DNA from: VAXT01 sp963774625
Lineage (GTDB): Bacteria; Actinomycetota; Thermoleophilia; Gaiellales; Gaiellaceae
Direction of reading: 5' to 3'
Assembly (NCBI GenBank): GCA_963774625.1
Contig: CAVZFQ010000013.1
Coordinates: forward strand, 1,054,001-1,118,000
DNA: 64,000 bases
Shown: positions 30,993-39,428 of the stretch, piece after piece
How the letters are laid out: every line of letters begins with the position of its first letter
Position numbering within the stretch: the stretch's first letter is position 1
The notes under the pieces: model-generated
Database searches by the model: none
Told to the model about the DNA's origin: nothing
What the model saw: the letters and a program-made list of their open reading frames with translations, nothing else
Translations under genes and position numbers: made by a program

Positions 30993-32432
30993 ATGAGCCC
31001 AAGCACGGACCGGCGCTGGCTAGCGCTCATCATCCTCTGTCTGGGGACGCTGATGATCGTCCTCGACGCGACGATCGTGAACGTCGCACTGCCGACGATC
31101 GCCGAAGATCTCGGCTTCTCCGAGACGTCTCTGGCGTGGGTCGTCAACGCCTATCTCCTGACCTTCGGCGGCTTCCTGCTGCTCGGCGGCCGACTGGGCG
31201 ACATCTTCGGGCACCGGCGCCTGTTCCTGATCGGGATCGTGCTCTTCACGGTCGCGTCGCTGGCGTGCGGGGTCGCGAACTCGCAGGAAACCCTCATCGC
31301 GGCCAGGGCAGTTCAGGGTCTCGGTGGCGCGATCGTGTCGGCGGTTGCACTTTCGCTGATCATGACGCTCTTCACCGAGACTGCTGAGCGCGCGAAGGCG
31401 ATGGGCGTGTACGGCTTCGTGGCGTCCGGCGGCGGGACTCTCGGGGTGCTCGCGGGCGGAATCCTCACGGACACGCTGAACTGGCACTGGATCTTCCTCG
31501 TCAACATCCCGATCGGCATCGCCGTCTACGCGCTGACTGCGAAATTGATCCAGGGCGAGCCCGGGCCGGCCAAGGGCGGCAGCGTCGACATCGCCGGCGC
31601 CGTGACCGTCACCGCATCGCTCATGCTTGCCGTCTACGCGATCGTGAACGGCAATCAGGCCGGCTGGACGTCCGCTCAGACGCTGGGCCTCCTCGGCGCC
31701 GCAGTCGTCCTACTGGCGGTCTTCCTGGTCATCGAGGCGCGGGTATCGACGCCGCTGATGCCGCTTGGATTGTTCCGGCACCGAAACCTGTCGACCGCCA
31801 ACGCGGTCGGTGTTCTCCTGGCGGGGTCGATGTTCGCGTGGTTCTTCCTCTCCGCCCTCTATCTCCAGCTGGTTCTCGGGTACAGCCCACTTCAGGTCGG
31901 CCTCGCTTTTGTCCCGTCCAGCCTGATCATGGGCGGCTTCTCGCTCGGCCTCTCCGCGATGCTCGTCATGCGTTTCGGGATCAGGCCCCCGCTCGTGGCG
32001 GGGATGTTGTTCATGGCTGCCGGCTTGCTGCTGTTCGCTCGGGTGCCGGTCGACGGGAACTTCCTCATGGACGTCCTTCCGGGTTCGGTCCTGCTCGGGA
32101 TCGGGGCCGGCATGTCCTTCAACCCGCTGCTCCTTGCTGCCATGGGCGACGTGGAGCCGACCGAGGCCGGCCTCGCCTCGGGCGTGGTCAACACCGCGTT
32201 CATGATGGGTGGAGCGCTCGGGCTGGCGGTCCTGGCCAGCTTGGCCGCCTCTCGAAGCGACTCGCTCCTCGCCTCCGGTGACGACGAGCTCACGGCGCTG
32301 ACGGGCGGCTACCACGCCGCGTTCCTGGTGGGCGCCGTGTTCGCCTTCGCGGGTGCTGCGATCGGCGCTGCATTGCTTCGGGCCGAAAAGCCTGCGGAGA
32401 TGCACGCCGAGCCGGAGCCTGCTCACTCATAG
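30993..32432 (+). CDS. MFS transporter, DHA2 (EmrB/QacA) family
   Basis: 479 residues with about 14 membrane helices. DHA2 motifs: LDATIVNVALPTIAEDLG in helix 1, motif A GGRLGDIFGHRR, and the motif C region YGFVASGGGTLGVLAGGILT. It is a proton-driven exporter for drugs, detergents or lipophilic ions. It lies 42 bp after the SRPBCC gene on the same strand and is likely under the same ArsR control. AAGGAGG lies further than usual (about 12 bp) from the ATG. Confidence 0.9.
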   Translation: MSPSTDRRWLALIILCLGTLMIVLDATIVNVALPTIAEDLGFSETSLAWVVNAYLLTFGGFLLLGGRLGDIFGHRRLFLIGIVLFTVASLACGVANSQETLIAARAVQGLGGAIVSAVALSLIMTLFTETAERAKAMGVYGFVASGGGTLGVLAGGILTDTLNWHWIFLVNIPIGIAVYALTAKLIQGEPGPAKGGSVDIAGAVTVTASLMLAVYAIVNGNQAGWTSAQTLGLLGAAVVLLAVFLVIEARVSTPLMPLGLFRHRNLSTANAVGVLLAGSMFAWFFLSALYLQLVLGYSPLQVGLAFVPSSLIMGGFSLGLSAMLVMRFGIRPPLVAGMLFMAAGLLLFARVPVDGNFLMDVLPGSVLLGIGAGMSFNPLLLAAMGDVEPTEAGLASGVVNTAFMMGGALGLAVLASLAASRSDSLLASGDDELTALTGGYHAAFLVGAVFAFAGAAIGAALLRAEKPAEMHAEPEPAHS

Positions 32433-32451
32433 CGCCGGTAATCTCGGCGGC

Positions 32452-33384
32452 GTGAAGGAGATTGCCGCAGATCTAAAGCGCTGGCGCGCGCGTGGTGACG
32501 ACAAGGTGGCAATTGCCACGGTCGTCGCCACGCGCGGCTCCGCGCCGCGGCCGATCGGCTCGAAGCTCGCGATCTCGACCCAAGGCGAGCTCGCCGGCTC
32601 GGTGTCCGGCGGTTGCGTCGAGAACGAGGTCTACGAGGAGGCGCGCGCGGTGCTGGGCGGTGCGGCGCCGAAGCTGCTCTCGTACGGCATCTCGGACGAG
32701 CAGGCCTGGTCGGTCGGGCTTCCTTGCGGCGGCGAGATCGACGTCTTCGTCGAGGGCCTGCCGATGGGCGAGGCGGACGAGCTCGCCGCCCGTATCGAGC
32801 GCGGCGAGCGGTTCACGCGCACGACGGTCCTCGGTGAGGGTGGTCGGGAGTTCGTCGAGGAGTTCGGCCCGCCGCCGCTGCTGCTCGTCTTCGGGGCTGT
32901 CGACACGGCTGAGGCGCTCTGCCAGGCGGCGAAGCAGCTCGGCTGGCGAACCGTGGTCGCCGACGCGCGGGCCAAGTTCGCGACCCGCGAGCGGATCCCG
33001 AGCGCCGACGAGCTGATCGTCGAGTGGCCGGAGGAGGTACTGGCGCAGGTGGAGCCGGATGCGAGCACCGCCGTCGTCGTCCTCACGCACGAGAACCGTT
33101 TCGACATCCCGGCCCTGATCGGTGCTCTGCGCGGCGAGGCGTTCTACGTCGGCGCGCTGGGCGCCCGGCGCAACCAGGAGCGGCGGCGCGGGCGGTTGCT
33201 CGAGGAGGGCCTGACCGAGGAGGAGATCGACCGCATCGCGGGCCCGACCGGTCTCGACATCGGCGCCGAGAGCCCGGCCGAGACGGCCGTGTCGATTTTG
33301 GGCGAGATCCTCGCGGTCCGTGCCGGCCGCGACGGCGGCCGCCTCAAGGCCTCGAAGGGACGAATCCACGTCGAGGCGCTGTAG
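32452..33384 (+). CDS. XdhC/CoxI family molybdenum-hydroxylase maturation protein
   Basis: 310 residues. The N-terminal XdhC domain has VVATRGSAPRPIGSKLAIS and the conserved SVSGGCVENEVYEEAR; the C-terminal Rossmann half has LLVFGAVDTAEALCQAAKQLGW, LTHENRFDIPAL and FYVGALGARRN. XdhC proteins bind and protect the molybdenum cofactor and help its insertion and sulfuration in xanthine-dehydrogenase-type enzymes. The probable client is the cox-like enzyme at 39.4-43.1 kb. The gene opens an overlapping operon with the lipoprotein, VOC and formate dehydrogenase genes. Confidence 0.9.
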   Translation: MKEIAADLKRWRARGDDKVAIATVVATRGSAPRPIGSKLAISTQGELAGSVSGGCVENEVYEEARAVLGGAAPKLLSYGISDEQAWSVGLPCGGEIDVFVEGLPMGEADELAARIERGERFTRTTVLGEGGREFVEEFGPPPLLLVFGAVDTAEALCQAAKQLGWRTVVADARAKFATRERIPSADELIVEWPEEVLAQVEPDASTAVVVLTHENRFDIPALIGALRGEAFYVGALGARRNQERRRGRLLEEGLTEEEIDRIAGPTGLDIGAESPAETAVSILGEILAVRAGRDGGRLKASKGRIHVEAL

Positions 33385-34094
33385 TGCGCACGGCAGTTGC
33401 GCTCGTCCTGGCGATGGCAGCAGTAACAGTCGGATGCGCCTCCGACGACGAAGGCGAGGCATCCCTTCCCACGGGCAGCGAGACCGTGGAGCTGAACGCG
33501 GCCGATTTCACTACTGAGATCGACAACCCCTATTGGCCGATGAAGCCGGGGACGAAATGGGTCTACCGCGAGGGTCCGCAGCGTGTCGAGATCACCGTTA
33601 CCGGTGAGACGAAAGAGATCGAGGGCATCCAGGCGCGGGTCGTTCACGACCTCGTCACCGAGAACGGCGAGCCCGTGGAGGACACCTTCGACTGGTATGC
33701 GCAGGACAACGACGGCAACATCTGGTACCTCGGAGAGGACACGAAGGAGTACGAGAACGGCGAGGTCGTCAGCACGGAGGGGTCATGGGAAGCCGGCATC
33801 GACGGCGCGCAGGCCGGAATTGTCGTCCCGGGCAAGCCCCGTGTAGGAATGGAGTACCGGCAGGAGTATCTGAAGGGCGAGGCGGAGGATGCTGCTGAGG
33901 TGTTGAGCCTCGACGAACGCGTTGCCGTGCCTTACCGATCGTTCGAGAAGGTCTTGATGACCAAAGACTTCACGCCCCTCGACCCTAAGATCCTCGAGCA
34001 CAAGTTCTACGCCCGGGGCGTAGGCCCCGTGCTCGTTCTGGAGTTGTCACCTGGAGCAGGGAGGGAGGAGCTTCTGACATGGAGCAGCGGCTGA
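33384..34094 (+). CDS. Conserved actinobacterial lipoprotein, unknown function
   Basis: 236 residues from GTG 33384, which shares its G with the xdhC stop (TAGTG). The lipobox is AVTVGC, with Cys at about 18, so the protein is anchored to the membrane outside the cell. The mature domain has NPYWPMKPGTKWVYREG, ENGEPVEDTFDWYAQDNDGNIWYLGED (in two pieces) and HKFYARGVGPVLVLEL. The same conserved core occurs in many actinobacterial lipoproteins without assigned function. Its 3' end overlaps the VOC gene by 16 bp. Confidence 0.82.
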   Translation: MRTAVALVLAMAAVTVGCASDDEGEASLPTGSETVELNAADFTTEIDNPYWPMKPGTKWVYREGPQRVEITVTGETKEIEGIQARVVHDLVTENGEPVEDTFDWYAQDNDGNIWYLGEDTKEYENGEVVSTEGSWEAGIDGAQAGIVVPGKPRVGMEYRQEYLKGEAEDAAEVLSLDERVAVPYRSFEKVLMTKDFTPLDPKILEHKFYARGVGPVLVLELSPGAGREELLTWSSG

Positions 34095-34501
34095 GCCTCG
34101 TCACGCTCGGTGTTTCTGATCTCGGGCGCGCCCGCGCGTTCTACGAAGCGATGGGCTGGACGACCGGCGCCGAACCGGACGAAGACGTCGTCTTCTTCCA
34201 GGCCGGCGGGGCAATCGTGGCGCTCTGGGGTCGCGACCAGCTGGCCGAGGACAGCGCGATCGCAGACAGCGGAGGCTGGGGCGGGGTCACGTTCGCCTAC
34301 AACACGCGGTCGCCCGCCGAGGTCGACGCGGTCATGGCCGAGGCCGAGGCGGCCGGTGCGACGATCGCGAAACCGGCCGGGGACACGTTCTGGGGCGGCT
34401 ACTCGGGCGTCTTTCACGATCCCGACGGCCACCCCTGGGAGATCGCGCACAACCCGCACTGGACGCTCGATGACGACGGGTCTGTGAAGCTTGCACCGTG
34501 A
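34079..34501 (+). CDS. VOC (glyoxalase/bleomycin-resistance/dioxygenase) family protein
   Basis: 140 residues with two beta-alpha-beta-beta-beta halves: LSLVTLGVSDLGRARAFYEAMGW opens the first, and FWGGYSGVFHDPDGHPWEIAHNP closes the second, carrying the usual metal-site Glu. Size fits a single VOC unit working as a dimer. Its position directly before formate dehydrogenase, with a GTGA overlap, suggests a linked role in small aldehyde or C1 metabolism, but no substrate can be read from the sequence. Confidence 0.88.
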   Translation: MEQRLSLVTLGVSDLGRARAFYEAMGWTTGAEPDEDVVFFQAGGAIVALWGRDQLAEDSAIADSGGWGGVTFAYNTRSPAEVDAVMAEAEAAGATIAKPAGDTFWGGYSGVFHDPDGHPWEIAHNPHWTLDDDGSVKLAP

Positions 34502-35691
34502 AGATCCTGTGCGTTCTGTACGACGACCCGGTTAGCGGGTACCCGCGGGACTACGCGCGCGACGGCATCCCGACGATCGAGGGGTACCACGGCGGGCAGA
34601 CCACGCCCACGCCGGAGGCGATCGACTTCACGCCGGGCGAGCTGCTCGGCAGCGTCTCGGGTGAGCTCGGGCTGCGGAAGTTCCTCGAGGCGGCCGGGCA
34701 CGAGCTCGTCGTCACGTCCGACAAGGATGGGCCCGACTCGGCGTTCGAGCGCGAGCTCGAGGACGCGGACGTGGTCATCTCGCAGCCGTTCTGGCCGGCG
34801 TACCTGACCGCGGAGCGCTTCGAGAAGGCGCCGAACCTGAAGCTGGCCGTGACCGCCGGGATCGGCTCGGATCACGTCGACCTGCAGGCGGCGATCGACC
34901 GCGGTGTGACCGTCGCCGAGGTCACGTACTGCAACTCGATCAGCGTCGCGGAGCACGTCGTGATGGCGATCCTCGCGCTCGTGCGGAACTACATCCCGTC
35001 GCACCAGATCGTCCTCGACGGGGGCTGGAACATCGCCGACGCGGTGTCTCGCTCCTACGACCTCGAGGGGATGCAGGTCGGCACCGTGGGCGCGGGCCGC
35101 ATCGGGTCGGCGGTGCTGCGCCGGCTGAAGCCGTTCGACGTGGGACTGCACTACACGGATCGGCATCGGCTGCCGACCGAGGTCGAGGAGGAGCTCGGTG
35201 TCACGTATCACCCGGACGTGGAGTCGCTCGTCGCCGTCTGCGACGTGGTGACGATCAACGCGCCGCTGCATCCCGAGACGGAGCACCTCTTCGACGAGGA
35301 GCTGATCTCGAAGATGAAGCCGGGCGCGTACCTCGTGAACACGGCGCGCGGCAAGATCTGCGACCGCGACGCGATTGCGCGTGCGTGCGAGAGCGGGCAG
35401 CTCGCCGCCTATGCGGGCGACGTCTGGTTCCCGCAGCCGGCGCCGCGCGATCACCCGTGGCGCTCGATGCCGAACCACGGGATGACGCCGCACATCTCGG
35501 GCTCGAGCCTCTCGGCCCAGACCCGTTACGCCGCCGGCGTGCGCGAGATCCTGGAGTGCTTCTTCGAGGGCAAGCCGATCCGCGAGGAGTACCTGATCGT
35601 CGACGGCGGCCAACTCGCGGGGGCCGGCGCACACTCGTACAGCGCGGGTGACGCGACGGGTGGCTCGGAAGAAGCCGCCCGCTACAAGTGA
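34498..35691 (+). CDS. fdh: NAD-dependent formate dehydrogenase
   Basis: 397 residues, EC 1.17.1.9, oxidises formate to CO2 with NAD+. The D-2-hydroxyacid dehydrogenase fold carries all FDH-specific marks: SQPFWPAYLT (97-100), TAGIGSDHVDL, Asn146 in YCNSISVAEH, GTVGAGRIGSAV, Asp221 in HYTDRHRL (NAD preference), Arg284 in NTARGKICDRD, Asp308 and Gln313 in AGDVWFPQPAPRDHPW, and His332 in MTPHISGSSLSAQ. These positions coincide with those of the well-studied Pseudomonas enzyme. It is the last gene of the xdhC operon and starts by GTGA overlap. A role in C1 energy metabolism or formate detoxification is likely. Confidence 0.96.
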   Translation: MKILCVLYDDPVSGYPRDYARDGIPTIEGYHGGQTTPTPEAIDFTPGELLGSVSGELGLRKFLEAAGHELVVTSDKDGPDSAFERELEDADVVISQPFWPAYLTAERFEKAPNLKLAVTAGIGSDHVDLQAAIDRGVTVAEVTYCNSISVAEHVVMAILALVRNYIPSHQIVLDGGWNIADAVSRSYDLEGMQVGTVGAGRIGSAVLRRLKPFDVGLHYTDRHRLPTEVEEELGVTYHPDVESLVAVCDVVTINAPLHPETEHLFDEELISKMKPGAYLVNTARGKICDRDAIARACESGQLAAYAGDVWFPQPAPRDHPWRSMPNHGMTPHISGSSLSAQTRYAAGVREILECFFEGKPIREEYLIVDGGQLAGAGAHSYSAGDATGGSEEAARYK

Positions 35692-35695
35692 CAGG

Positions 35696-35714
35696 TCCGG
35701 TGCCAGGCACCGGA
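35696..35714. repeat. Dispersed palindrome with core GTGCCAGGCAC, copy 1
   Basis: TCCGGTGCCAGGCACCGGA, 19 bases, just after the fdh stop. The flanks (acaggtccgg..ccggacaggt) repeat those of copy 2. Confidence 0.8.
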
Positions 35715-35785
35715 CAGGTCCCGTCTGCGGAGCCGTAAGCCGCTGATCCGGCATGGAACCGCACCCCAACTGGCCGTGGCGCCCA

Positions 35786-35808
35786 TGTCCGGTGCCAGGC
35801 ACCGGACA
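35786..35808. repeat. Dispersed palindrome with core GTGCCAGGCAC, copy 2
   Basis: A 23-base perfect palindrome that begins TGTCCGG and ends CCGGACA around the same core, 90 bp after copy 1. Between the two copies (35715-35785) nothing else is recognised. It could fold into a strong hairpin and may act as terminator for fdh. Confidence 0.8.
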
Positions 35809-35838
35809 GGGCTGGTTGGCCGCTCGTAGACTCGCGGC

Positions 35839-36535
35839 GTGAGTGCTTCGCACGCTCTTTTTGGCCGGCTGATCGACCACGCGCCGACCTTTCCGCCCGC
35901 CCAGCTGCCGGTCGACGAGGCGATCGAGGAGGATCGCCGCGCGCGGAGGAGCGACGAGAGCTGGATGCTCGGTCGGCTCGCCTGGCCGGCATCGAAGCTC
36001 GCCGAGCTCGGTGACGAGCAGCGCGAGCTGACGGTGATCCTCGACGGGCCGCCGCCCAACGGCGACCCGCGCGTGAAGGCGGTCGAGGGGAGTGGCGAGC
36101 CGGCGGAGCTCGCAGGCGCCGCGAACGGAGGTCTACGTCGAGGCAGGCGACCTCGACCAGCTGGCGGAGCTGGGCCTACGCGCAAAGATCCGCTGCGGCG
36201 GCGAGTACGTCCCGTCGGTGGACGAGCTCGCTGAGTTCATGCAGGGCTGTCGCGAGCGCAAGCTGCCTTTCAAGGCGACTGCCGGGCTCCACCACGCTGT
36301 CCACCAGGGCGAGGCTCACGGTTTCGTGAACCTCCTCGCTGCCGCCGTGTTCGACGAGGAGGCACTCGCCGAAGAGGACGCCGCCGCGTTCCGGCTCGAC
36401 GAGACCCACTTCATGTGGCGCGATCGAGACGCGGCCCCGATCGAGATCCTGAACGCGCGCGAGCTCTTCGTCGGCTTCGGCAGCTGCAGCTTCTTCGAGC
36501 CGGTCGACGAGCTGAAGGCGCTCGGCCTTCTTTGA
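35839..36535 (+). CDS. Conserved hypothetical protein linked to fumarylacetoacetase (one frameshift)
   Basis: From GTG 35839 the frame reads ASHALFGRLIDHAPTFPPAQ and on to about 36110; it then continues in the next frame (one extra base) as TEVYVEAGDLDQLAELGLRAKIRCGGEYVP, PFKATAGLHHAVHQGEAHGFVNLLAAA and FVGFGSCSFFEPVDELKALGLL. The restored protein is about 231 residues. I recognise the LPFKATAGLHHAV pattern as a conserved actinobacterial protein without known function. The stop overlaps the TTG start of fahA (TTGA), so the two are coupled and it probably assists aromatic amino acid breakdown. Confidence 0.75.
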
Positions 36536-37593
36536 AGGGCTACGGCATCTTCAGCCGGCCCGGCGAACCCCCGCGAGCCGGGTACCGAGTAGACGAGTCC
36601 GTCCACGATGTCTCCGACCTGATCCGGGGTCAGACCCTGGACGAGCTGCTCGCGCAAGGCCGCTCTGGCTGGGAGGAAACGCAGGGCCGCGTCGACGAGA
36701 TCGTCGCCTCGGGGTCAGACCCTACCCCGCTGGACAGTGTCCAACTGCACATGCCTTTCAGCGTGGCGGACTACGTCGACTTCTACTCGTCCGAGGAGCA
36801 CGCGACGAACCTCGGCAAGATCCTCCGGCCCGGCCAGGAGCCGCTCCTCCCCAACTGGCGCCACCTGCCGATCGGCTACCACGGCCGCGCCGGCACGGTG
36901 GTCGTCAGCGGCACCGACGTCGTCCGCCCGAGCGGCCAGCGCAAGCCGCCCGACGCCGAAACGCCAACCTTCGGCCCCACGCAGAGGCTCGACATCGAGC
37001 TGGAGCTCGGCTTCGTCGTCGGCACGCCCAGCACGCACGGCGAACCCGTGCCCATCGCCGAAGCGCTCGACCACGTCTTCGGCGCCGTCCTCGTCAACGA
37101 CTGGAGCGCGCGCGACATCCAGGCCTGGGAGTACCAGCCCCTCGGCCCGTTCCTCGGCAAGTCGTTCGCCACGTCGATCTCGCCGTGGGTCGTGCCGCTC
37201 GCCGAGCTACCGCGTGTCCCGAGGCCGCCGCAGGACCCCGAGCCGCTCGACTACCTGCTCACCGAGCCGTGGGCCTACGACATCGACCTCGAGGTCGTCC
37301 TCAACGGCGAGACGATCTCCCGCACGAACACGCGAAACCTGTACTGGAACGTCGAACAACAGGTCGCGCACCTGACCTCGAACGGCGCCAGCCTCCGCAC
37401 GGGCGACCTCCTGGCCAGCGGCACCATCTCGGGGTCAGACCCCGGCTCGTTCGGCAGCCTGATCGAGCTGACGTGGAACGGCGAGCGCCCGCTGGAGCTC
37501 GCCGACGGCTCCACGCGCACATTCCTCGAGGACGGCGACGAGGTCACGCTGCGCGCGGACCGGCTCGGCGAGGTGACCGGCAGAATCGTTTAG
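36532..37593 (+). CDS. fahA: Fumarylacetoacetase
   Basis: 353 residues, EC 3.7.1.2, hydrolyses fumarylacetoacetate to fumarate and acetoacetate, the last step of tyrosine/homogentisate breakdown. Diagnostic blocks: VDFYSSEEHATNLGKILRPG, LPIGYHGRAGTVVVSG (active-site His), IELELGFVVGTP (metal Glu pair), NDWSARDIQAWEYQPLGPFLGKSF (metal Asp), TSISPWVVPL, and QVAHLTSNGASLRTGDLLASGTISG (given in parts). It is shorter at the N-terminus than the roughly 420-residue eukaryotic enzyme but complete in the catalytic domain. TTG start by overlap with the preceding gene. Three copies of the GGGGTCAGACC word lie inside the coding region. Confidence 0.94.
   Translation: MKGYGIFSRPGEPPRAGYRVDESVHDVSDLIRGQTLDELLAQGRSGWEETQGRVDEIVASGSDPTPLDSVQLHMPFSVADYVDFYSSEEHATNLGKILRPGQEPLLPNWRHLPIGYHGRAGTVVVSGTDVVRPSGQRKPPDAETPTFGPTQRLDIELELGFVVGTPSTHGEPVPIAEALDHVFGAVLVNDWSARDIQAWEYQPLGPFLGKSFATSISPWVVPLAELPRVPRPPQDPEPLDYLLTEPWAYDIDLEVVLNGETISRTNTRNLYWNVEQQVAHLTSNGASLRTGDLLASGTISGSDPGSFGSLIELTWNGERPLELADGSTRTFLEDGDEVTLRADRLGEVTGRIV
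36626..36637. repeat. GGGGTCAGACCC inside fahA, copy 1
   Basis: Codes for part of IRGQTLDE. It lies in the poorly conserved N-terminal part of the enzyme. Confidence 0.7.
36711..36722. repeat. GGGGTCAGACCC inside fahA, copy 2
   Basis: Codes for GSDP in the stretch ASGSDPTPLDS, 85 bp after copy 1. Confidence 0.7.
37431..37443. repeat. GGGGTCAGACCCC inside fahA, copy 3
   Basis: Codes for GSDP in TISGSDPGSFGS, a surface-loop position of the enzyme; same reading phase as copy 2. Confidence 0.7.
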
Positions 37594-37661
37594 CTCCTCC
37601 CGCGACGGGTAGGTAACAGGGTGAGAGAGCGAACCAACAACGAGGAAAAGGGGTCATTAAC

Positions 37662-38129
37662 TTGTCGACAATCAAAGAGTCGATCGACGTCAACGTGCCA
37701 GTTACCACTGCGTACAACCAGTGGACGCAGTTCGAGGAGTTCCCGCAGTTCATGGACGGTGTCGAGTCGGTCAAGCAGGCCGATGACGCGCACCTGCTGT
37801 GGAAGGCCGAGATCGGCGGCGAGCGCCGCGAGTGGAAGGCCGAGATCGTCGACCAGCAGCCAGACCGGAAGATCGCCTGGCGGGCAGTCGACGGGAACGG
37901 CCCTGACGGCATCGTCGAGTTCGAGCCGGCCGGCGCGGACCAGACGCGCGTCACGGTCGAGATGGACTACGAGCCCGAGGGCATGAAGGAGCAGCTCGGG
38001 TCGAAGGTCGGTCTCGACTCGCGCAAGGTCAAGGGCGACCTCGATCGCTTCAAGGAGATGATCGAGAGCCGCGGCGTCGAGAGCGGCGCGTACCGCGAGG
38101 AGATTCGCGCGGGCGAGCCACAGCGTTAG
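37662..38129 (+). CDS. SRPBCC/polyketide-cyclase-like protein
   Basis: 155 residues from TTG 37662. The fold starts with KESIDVNVPVTTAYNQWTQFEEFPQFMDGVESVKQ (in parts), a pattern common to stress-associated cyclase/dehydrase-like proteins, and continues with REWKAEIVDQQPDRKIAWRA and a final helix VKGDLDRFKEMIESRG. It probably binds a hydrophobic ligand; no active-site residues are evident. The gene is monocistronic, with a G-rich site (GAGGAAAAGGGG) about 10 bp before the start. Confidence 0.85.
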   Translation: MSTIKESIDVNVPVTTAYNQWTQFEEFPQFMDGVESVKQADDAHLLWKAEIGGERREWKAEIVDQQPDRKIAWRAVDGNGPDGIVEFEPAGADQTRVTVEMDYEPEGMKEQLGSKVGLDSRKVKGDLDRFKEMIESRGVESGAYREEIRAGEPQR

Positions 38130-38159
38130 GTAGTAATACCGGGGTCGGCTTCGCGACTT

Positions 38160-38175
38160 GCGGGGCCGGCCCCGC
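38160..38175. terminator. GC-rich palindrome after the SRPBCC gene
   Basis: GCGGGGCCGGCCCCGC, a 16-base perfect palindrome 30 bp after the stop. It has no loop as written and no T-tract, so its role as a terminator is uncertain. Confidence 0.4.
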
Positions 38176-38192
38176 TAACTGCGGCGGGAGGT

Positions 38193-38540
38193 GTGTCCAG
38201 ACCTTTGGGTCCCGGAGATCTCTGCACCGTCGAGTTTGCTGCGGGCGAGTACCGCGTCGTGAAGATCCTCGCCGTGGGGGACGGCATCGTCCATGTCCGG
38301 CTCTTTGCGGACAGGTTCGGCGAGCGTCCCTTCCAGGTCGACCCGGCTCAGCTCGACCAGGGTCCGACCGACAGATACTTCGGCATCCGGCACCTGCCGG
38401 TCAGCGCCGACAACTTCGCCACCTGGCGGCCCGGCGCCGTCGGGCACGAGGACGTGCGGGCGGACGAGCTCGAGGGCTACGAGATCTGGCAGGAGGCCTT
38501 CGAGGCTCGGATCAAGCCAGGGCTCCTCGGTCGCCGCTAG
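38193..38540 (+). CDS. Small conserved hypothetical protein
   Basis: 115 residues from GTG 38193 with GGGAGG upstream. The sequence LGPGDLCTVEFAAGEYRVVKILAVGDGIVHVRLF suggests a small beta barrel, followed by PTDRYFGIRHLPVSADNF and an acidic/amphipathic end. No membrane segment or signal peptide. I do not recognise a named family. It converges on the endolysin-like gene 18 bp away. Confidence 0.65.
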   Translation: MSRPLGPGDLCTVEFAAGEYRVVKILAVGDGIVHVRLFADRFGERPFQVDPAQLDQGPTDRYFGIRHLPVSADNFATWRPGAVGHEDVRADELEGYEIWQEAFEARIKPGLLGRR

Positions 38541-38558
38541 AGGTACTCGTCGCGGTCT

Positions 38559-39296
38559 CTACCTCGTGGGGTGGACGAAGACGATCCTTGGCGCCGAGCT
38601 CATCGTGCGTTGCACGCGCTCGCAGCGGTTGTTGTGGTTGCCCTCGATCGTCTGGAACTTGTTTGGCCCCGTCCGCTTCTCGTACATGCCGATGTGGTTC
38701 TTGCTGCGTGTCGAAATTCGAGCCGTCCAGGTCGTAGCAGACGAGGTCGCCCGGCTTCGGATCGGTCGTGACCGTCAGGCCATGCTGACCAAGGCGCGCT
38801 GACGCCACAACGTACGGGACGTAGGCCCAGCGCGAGCCTCTGCCGAAGCCGGTCGAGCCGGCCTTCACGTAGGCCATCGTCACGGCCATGGCGCACCACT
38901 CGTCCTGGACGCCGTACCACGCGCCAACAGGTGTCTTGTTCGACCCCAGCGGATCCTCTTTGATCCCGATGAGCCTCTTCATTTCGGCCAAGGCCTTGAG
39001 GCGCAGTTGGGTCCGCCCGGCCTGCTCCCTCTTCCTCTGCGCGGCCAGCCTTTTCATCGCGGCCGTTGGCTGCGCTGTCCCCTTGAGGAGCTTCTCCAGT
39101 GGTGTGCCGAACGCCTGCTTTGGCTGCGCATACCCGATCCTGATACTGGGCCCGGTAGCTCGCTTGCGCGGAGAGCTCGCCGAATTCCCCGTCGATAATG
39201 CCGCCGTAGTCGCCGTGCCTTTTGAGCAGGCGCTGAGCCAAGACAACGTCCTCGCCTGTCATCATCGGAGTGGTGAGGATGAGCGTTCGCGTCATG
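38559..39296 (-). pseudogene. Endolysin-like gene: peptidoglycan-binding plus CHAP-type domain, two frameshifts
   Basis: Restored product of about 245 residues. The start (MTRTLILTTPMMTGEDVVLAQRLLKRHG, in parts) is a peptidoglycan-binding domain; after a frame change near 39142 comes a Lys/Arg-rich linker and an amidase/CHAP-like domain with AWYGVQDEWCAMAVTMAYVKAG (catalytic Cys), WAYVPYVVASA and GDLVCYDLDG. A second change near 38715 leads to HIGMYEKRTGPNKFQTIEGN (likely catalytic His) and a TAG at 38559. The two shifts cancel in length (738 bp). Similar modules are found in phage endolysins and cell-wall remodelling enzymes. No other phage gene is nearby. Confidence 0.7.
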
Positions 39297-39401
39297 ATTC
39301 TCTCCAGTCTGTCGCGACTCCCCCCGCCGTAACCGAGCGCGAAAAGTGTCCTCCTCGCCGCCGCGAAAGTCAAAGCCGGGAACGCTCTCTGTTGCGCAAT
39401 A

Positions 39402-39413
39402 GGACCTGACCCC
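39402..39413. repeat. Variant copy of the GGGGTCAGACC word
   Basis: GGACCTGACCCC, reverse complement GGGGTCAGGTCC, in the divergent gap between the endolysin-like gene and coxM. Confidence 0.5.
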
Positions 39414-39428
39414 GGTTAGATACGCGGC

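Noticed and set aside
34414..35880. A 488-codon minus-strand ORF
   Set aside because: It lies opposite the formate dehydrogenase, whose active-site residues are all in place; the antisense frame is rich in Arg, His and Val with no motif.
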